This document shows, piece by piece, positions 63,462 through 64,000 of a DNA stretch of 64,000 nucleotides. The notes beneath the pieces were generated by a model. That model saw only the letters and a program-made list of their open reading frames with translations, was not told where the DNA came from and made no database searches. Made by a program: the position numbers and the translations under genes. The DNA comes from Phenylobacterium aquaticum (lineage in GTDB: Bacteria > Pseudomonadota > Alphaproteobacteria > Caulobacterales > Caulobacteraceae): assembly GCF_022695515.1 (NCBI RefSeq), contig NZ_JALDPT010000018.1, forward strand, positions 1-64,000. Reading direction: 5' to 3'. Position 1 is the stretch's first letter. Every line of letters begins with the position of its first letter.

Positions 63462-64000
63462 ATGGAAGTCGATATCGCACAAGCTCTTACGCGGCTCGCG
63501 CCGAAGCTGGGAGCGCCGGGTGGAAGTATAGAAAATCTCCAGCGCCTGTCCGGCGGCGCCAGTATGGAGACCTGGGCCTTTACGGCCGTAGCGGAAGGTG
63601 TCCGCAAGGAGCTCATCTTGCGGCGCCGTCCTGGCCCGTTTGACGAGGAGACATCCCGCTCCACCTCGCTCGCAACCGAGGCGGCCCTGATCCGCGCGGC
63701 CGAGAAGGCCGGCGCCCCGGTCGCCCCGATCATCCATCTCGCCGAGCCCGAGGACGGTCTGGGAGAGGCCCACATCACGGCGCGAATCAGCGGCGAGACC
63801 TTGGGGCGGAAGATCGTCTCCGACCCGAAATTCGAGACTGTGCGTCCGCATCTGGCCCGCCAGTGCGGTCAGATCCTGGCGCGGATCCACTCGATTTCCC
63901 CCGAGGGGCTGCCCCTGAAGAGCGCCGATGCGCTGGGCGAACTCGACCGCTACGAGGCGGTCTATCGCCACTCCGGCGCCGAGCGGCCGATCCTGGAACT
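63462..64000 (+). CDS. Aminoglycoside-phosphotransferase-fold kinase, truncated by window end
   Basis: Open frame from the ATG at 63462 running off the window (about 179 codons seen). It begins MEVDIAQALTRLAPKLGAPG, then the nucleotide loop LQRLSGGASMETWAFTAVAE and KELILRRRPGPFDEE, then the helix RQCGQILARIHSISPEGLPL. This is the N-terminal half of the APH/ChoK fold; the catalytic HGD motif would lie beyond position 64000. Its pairing with an ACAD10/11-like dehydrogenase recalls the kinase-dehydrogenase partners (LvaA-LvaC, human ACAD10/11) acting on 4-hydroxyacyl-CoA. Confidence 0.85.
   Translation, partial: MEVDIAQALTRLAPKLGAPGGSIENLQRLSGGASMETWAFTAVAEGVRKELILRRRPGPFDEETSRSTSLATEAALIRAAEKAGAPVAPIIHLAEPEDGLGEAHITARISGETLGRKIVSDPKFETVRPHLARQCGQILARIHSISPEGLPLKSADALGELDRYEAVYRHSGAERPILE

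Overview
The window is high-GC alphaproteobacterial chromosome, most likely from the Caulobacteraceae (Phenylobacterium or Caulobacter-like). This rests on a DipM-type LysM/LytM division protein beside surE-pcm, a divergent flgI / fliX pair with dksA following fliX, a CtrA-type half-site pair before fliX, a GTTC-N7-GTTC type LexA box before uvrA, and a cluster of GANTC (CcrM) sites. No phage, plasmid, insertion sequence or CRISPR array is visible, and gene content is mainly housekeeping plus lipid and CoA metabolism.

Layout. 1-10 kb: end of a SPOR protein, nagZ, scpA-scpB (condensin), tatA-tatB-tatC, serS, surE-pcm and dipM, all on the plus strand. 10-19 kb: a DUF815 ATPase facing yajC-secD-secF, an Mth938-like gene, a PuuD-like membrane protein, a squalene/phytoene synthase relative, trmFO and two related membrane proteins. 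19-25.6 kb: glutathione transferase, SOS-regulated uvrA, a Tat-exported DUF885 peptidase and a VOC protein. 25.7-32.7 kb: a TPR protein, a beta-oxidation-like cluster (crotonase and SDR divergent from two acyl-CoA dehydrogenases) and an M19 dipeptidase. 32.7-37.7 kb: DUF1203, 2OG-Fe(II) oxygenase and ada, an ABC-F ATPase with a leader ORF, a hotdog thioesterase, and ribH behind an FMN riboswitch. 38-43 kb: flgI with a rod-binding protein and a FlgN/FlbY-like protein, then fliX, dksA and nadE. 43-53 kb: lipoproteins, LOG, an Atm1-type ABC exporter, GNAT, and an RND pump with its adaptor. 53-64 kb: gloA, aldo/keto reductase, OsmC, MaoC and CitE-like enzymes, tRNA-Asn, an Mpl-like ligase, a TetR/tautomerase pair, and an ACAD10/11-like dehydrogenase divergent from an aminoglycoside-phosphotransferase-fold kinase.

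The most striking window-wide feature is ten reading-frame breaks in nine otherwise well-conserved genes (scpB, surE, dipM, Mth938-like, DUF885, VOC twice, RND, osmC, ACAD). Every one has the same sign: one base missing, at a GC-rich spot. This looks like residual deletions from long-read assembly rather than biology. The broken genes should be read as probably intact in the organism until reads are checked.

Two families of intergenic inverted repeats sit between genes, including inside the scpA-scpB and serS-surE spacings. Candidate new regulation includes an orphan terminator with a possible small RNA or attenuator upstream of the gene ending at 58083, a 34-codon leader ORF overlapping the ABC-F start, and a TetR regulator with two GATGATG-type operators shared with a divergent tautomerase gene.
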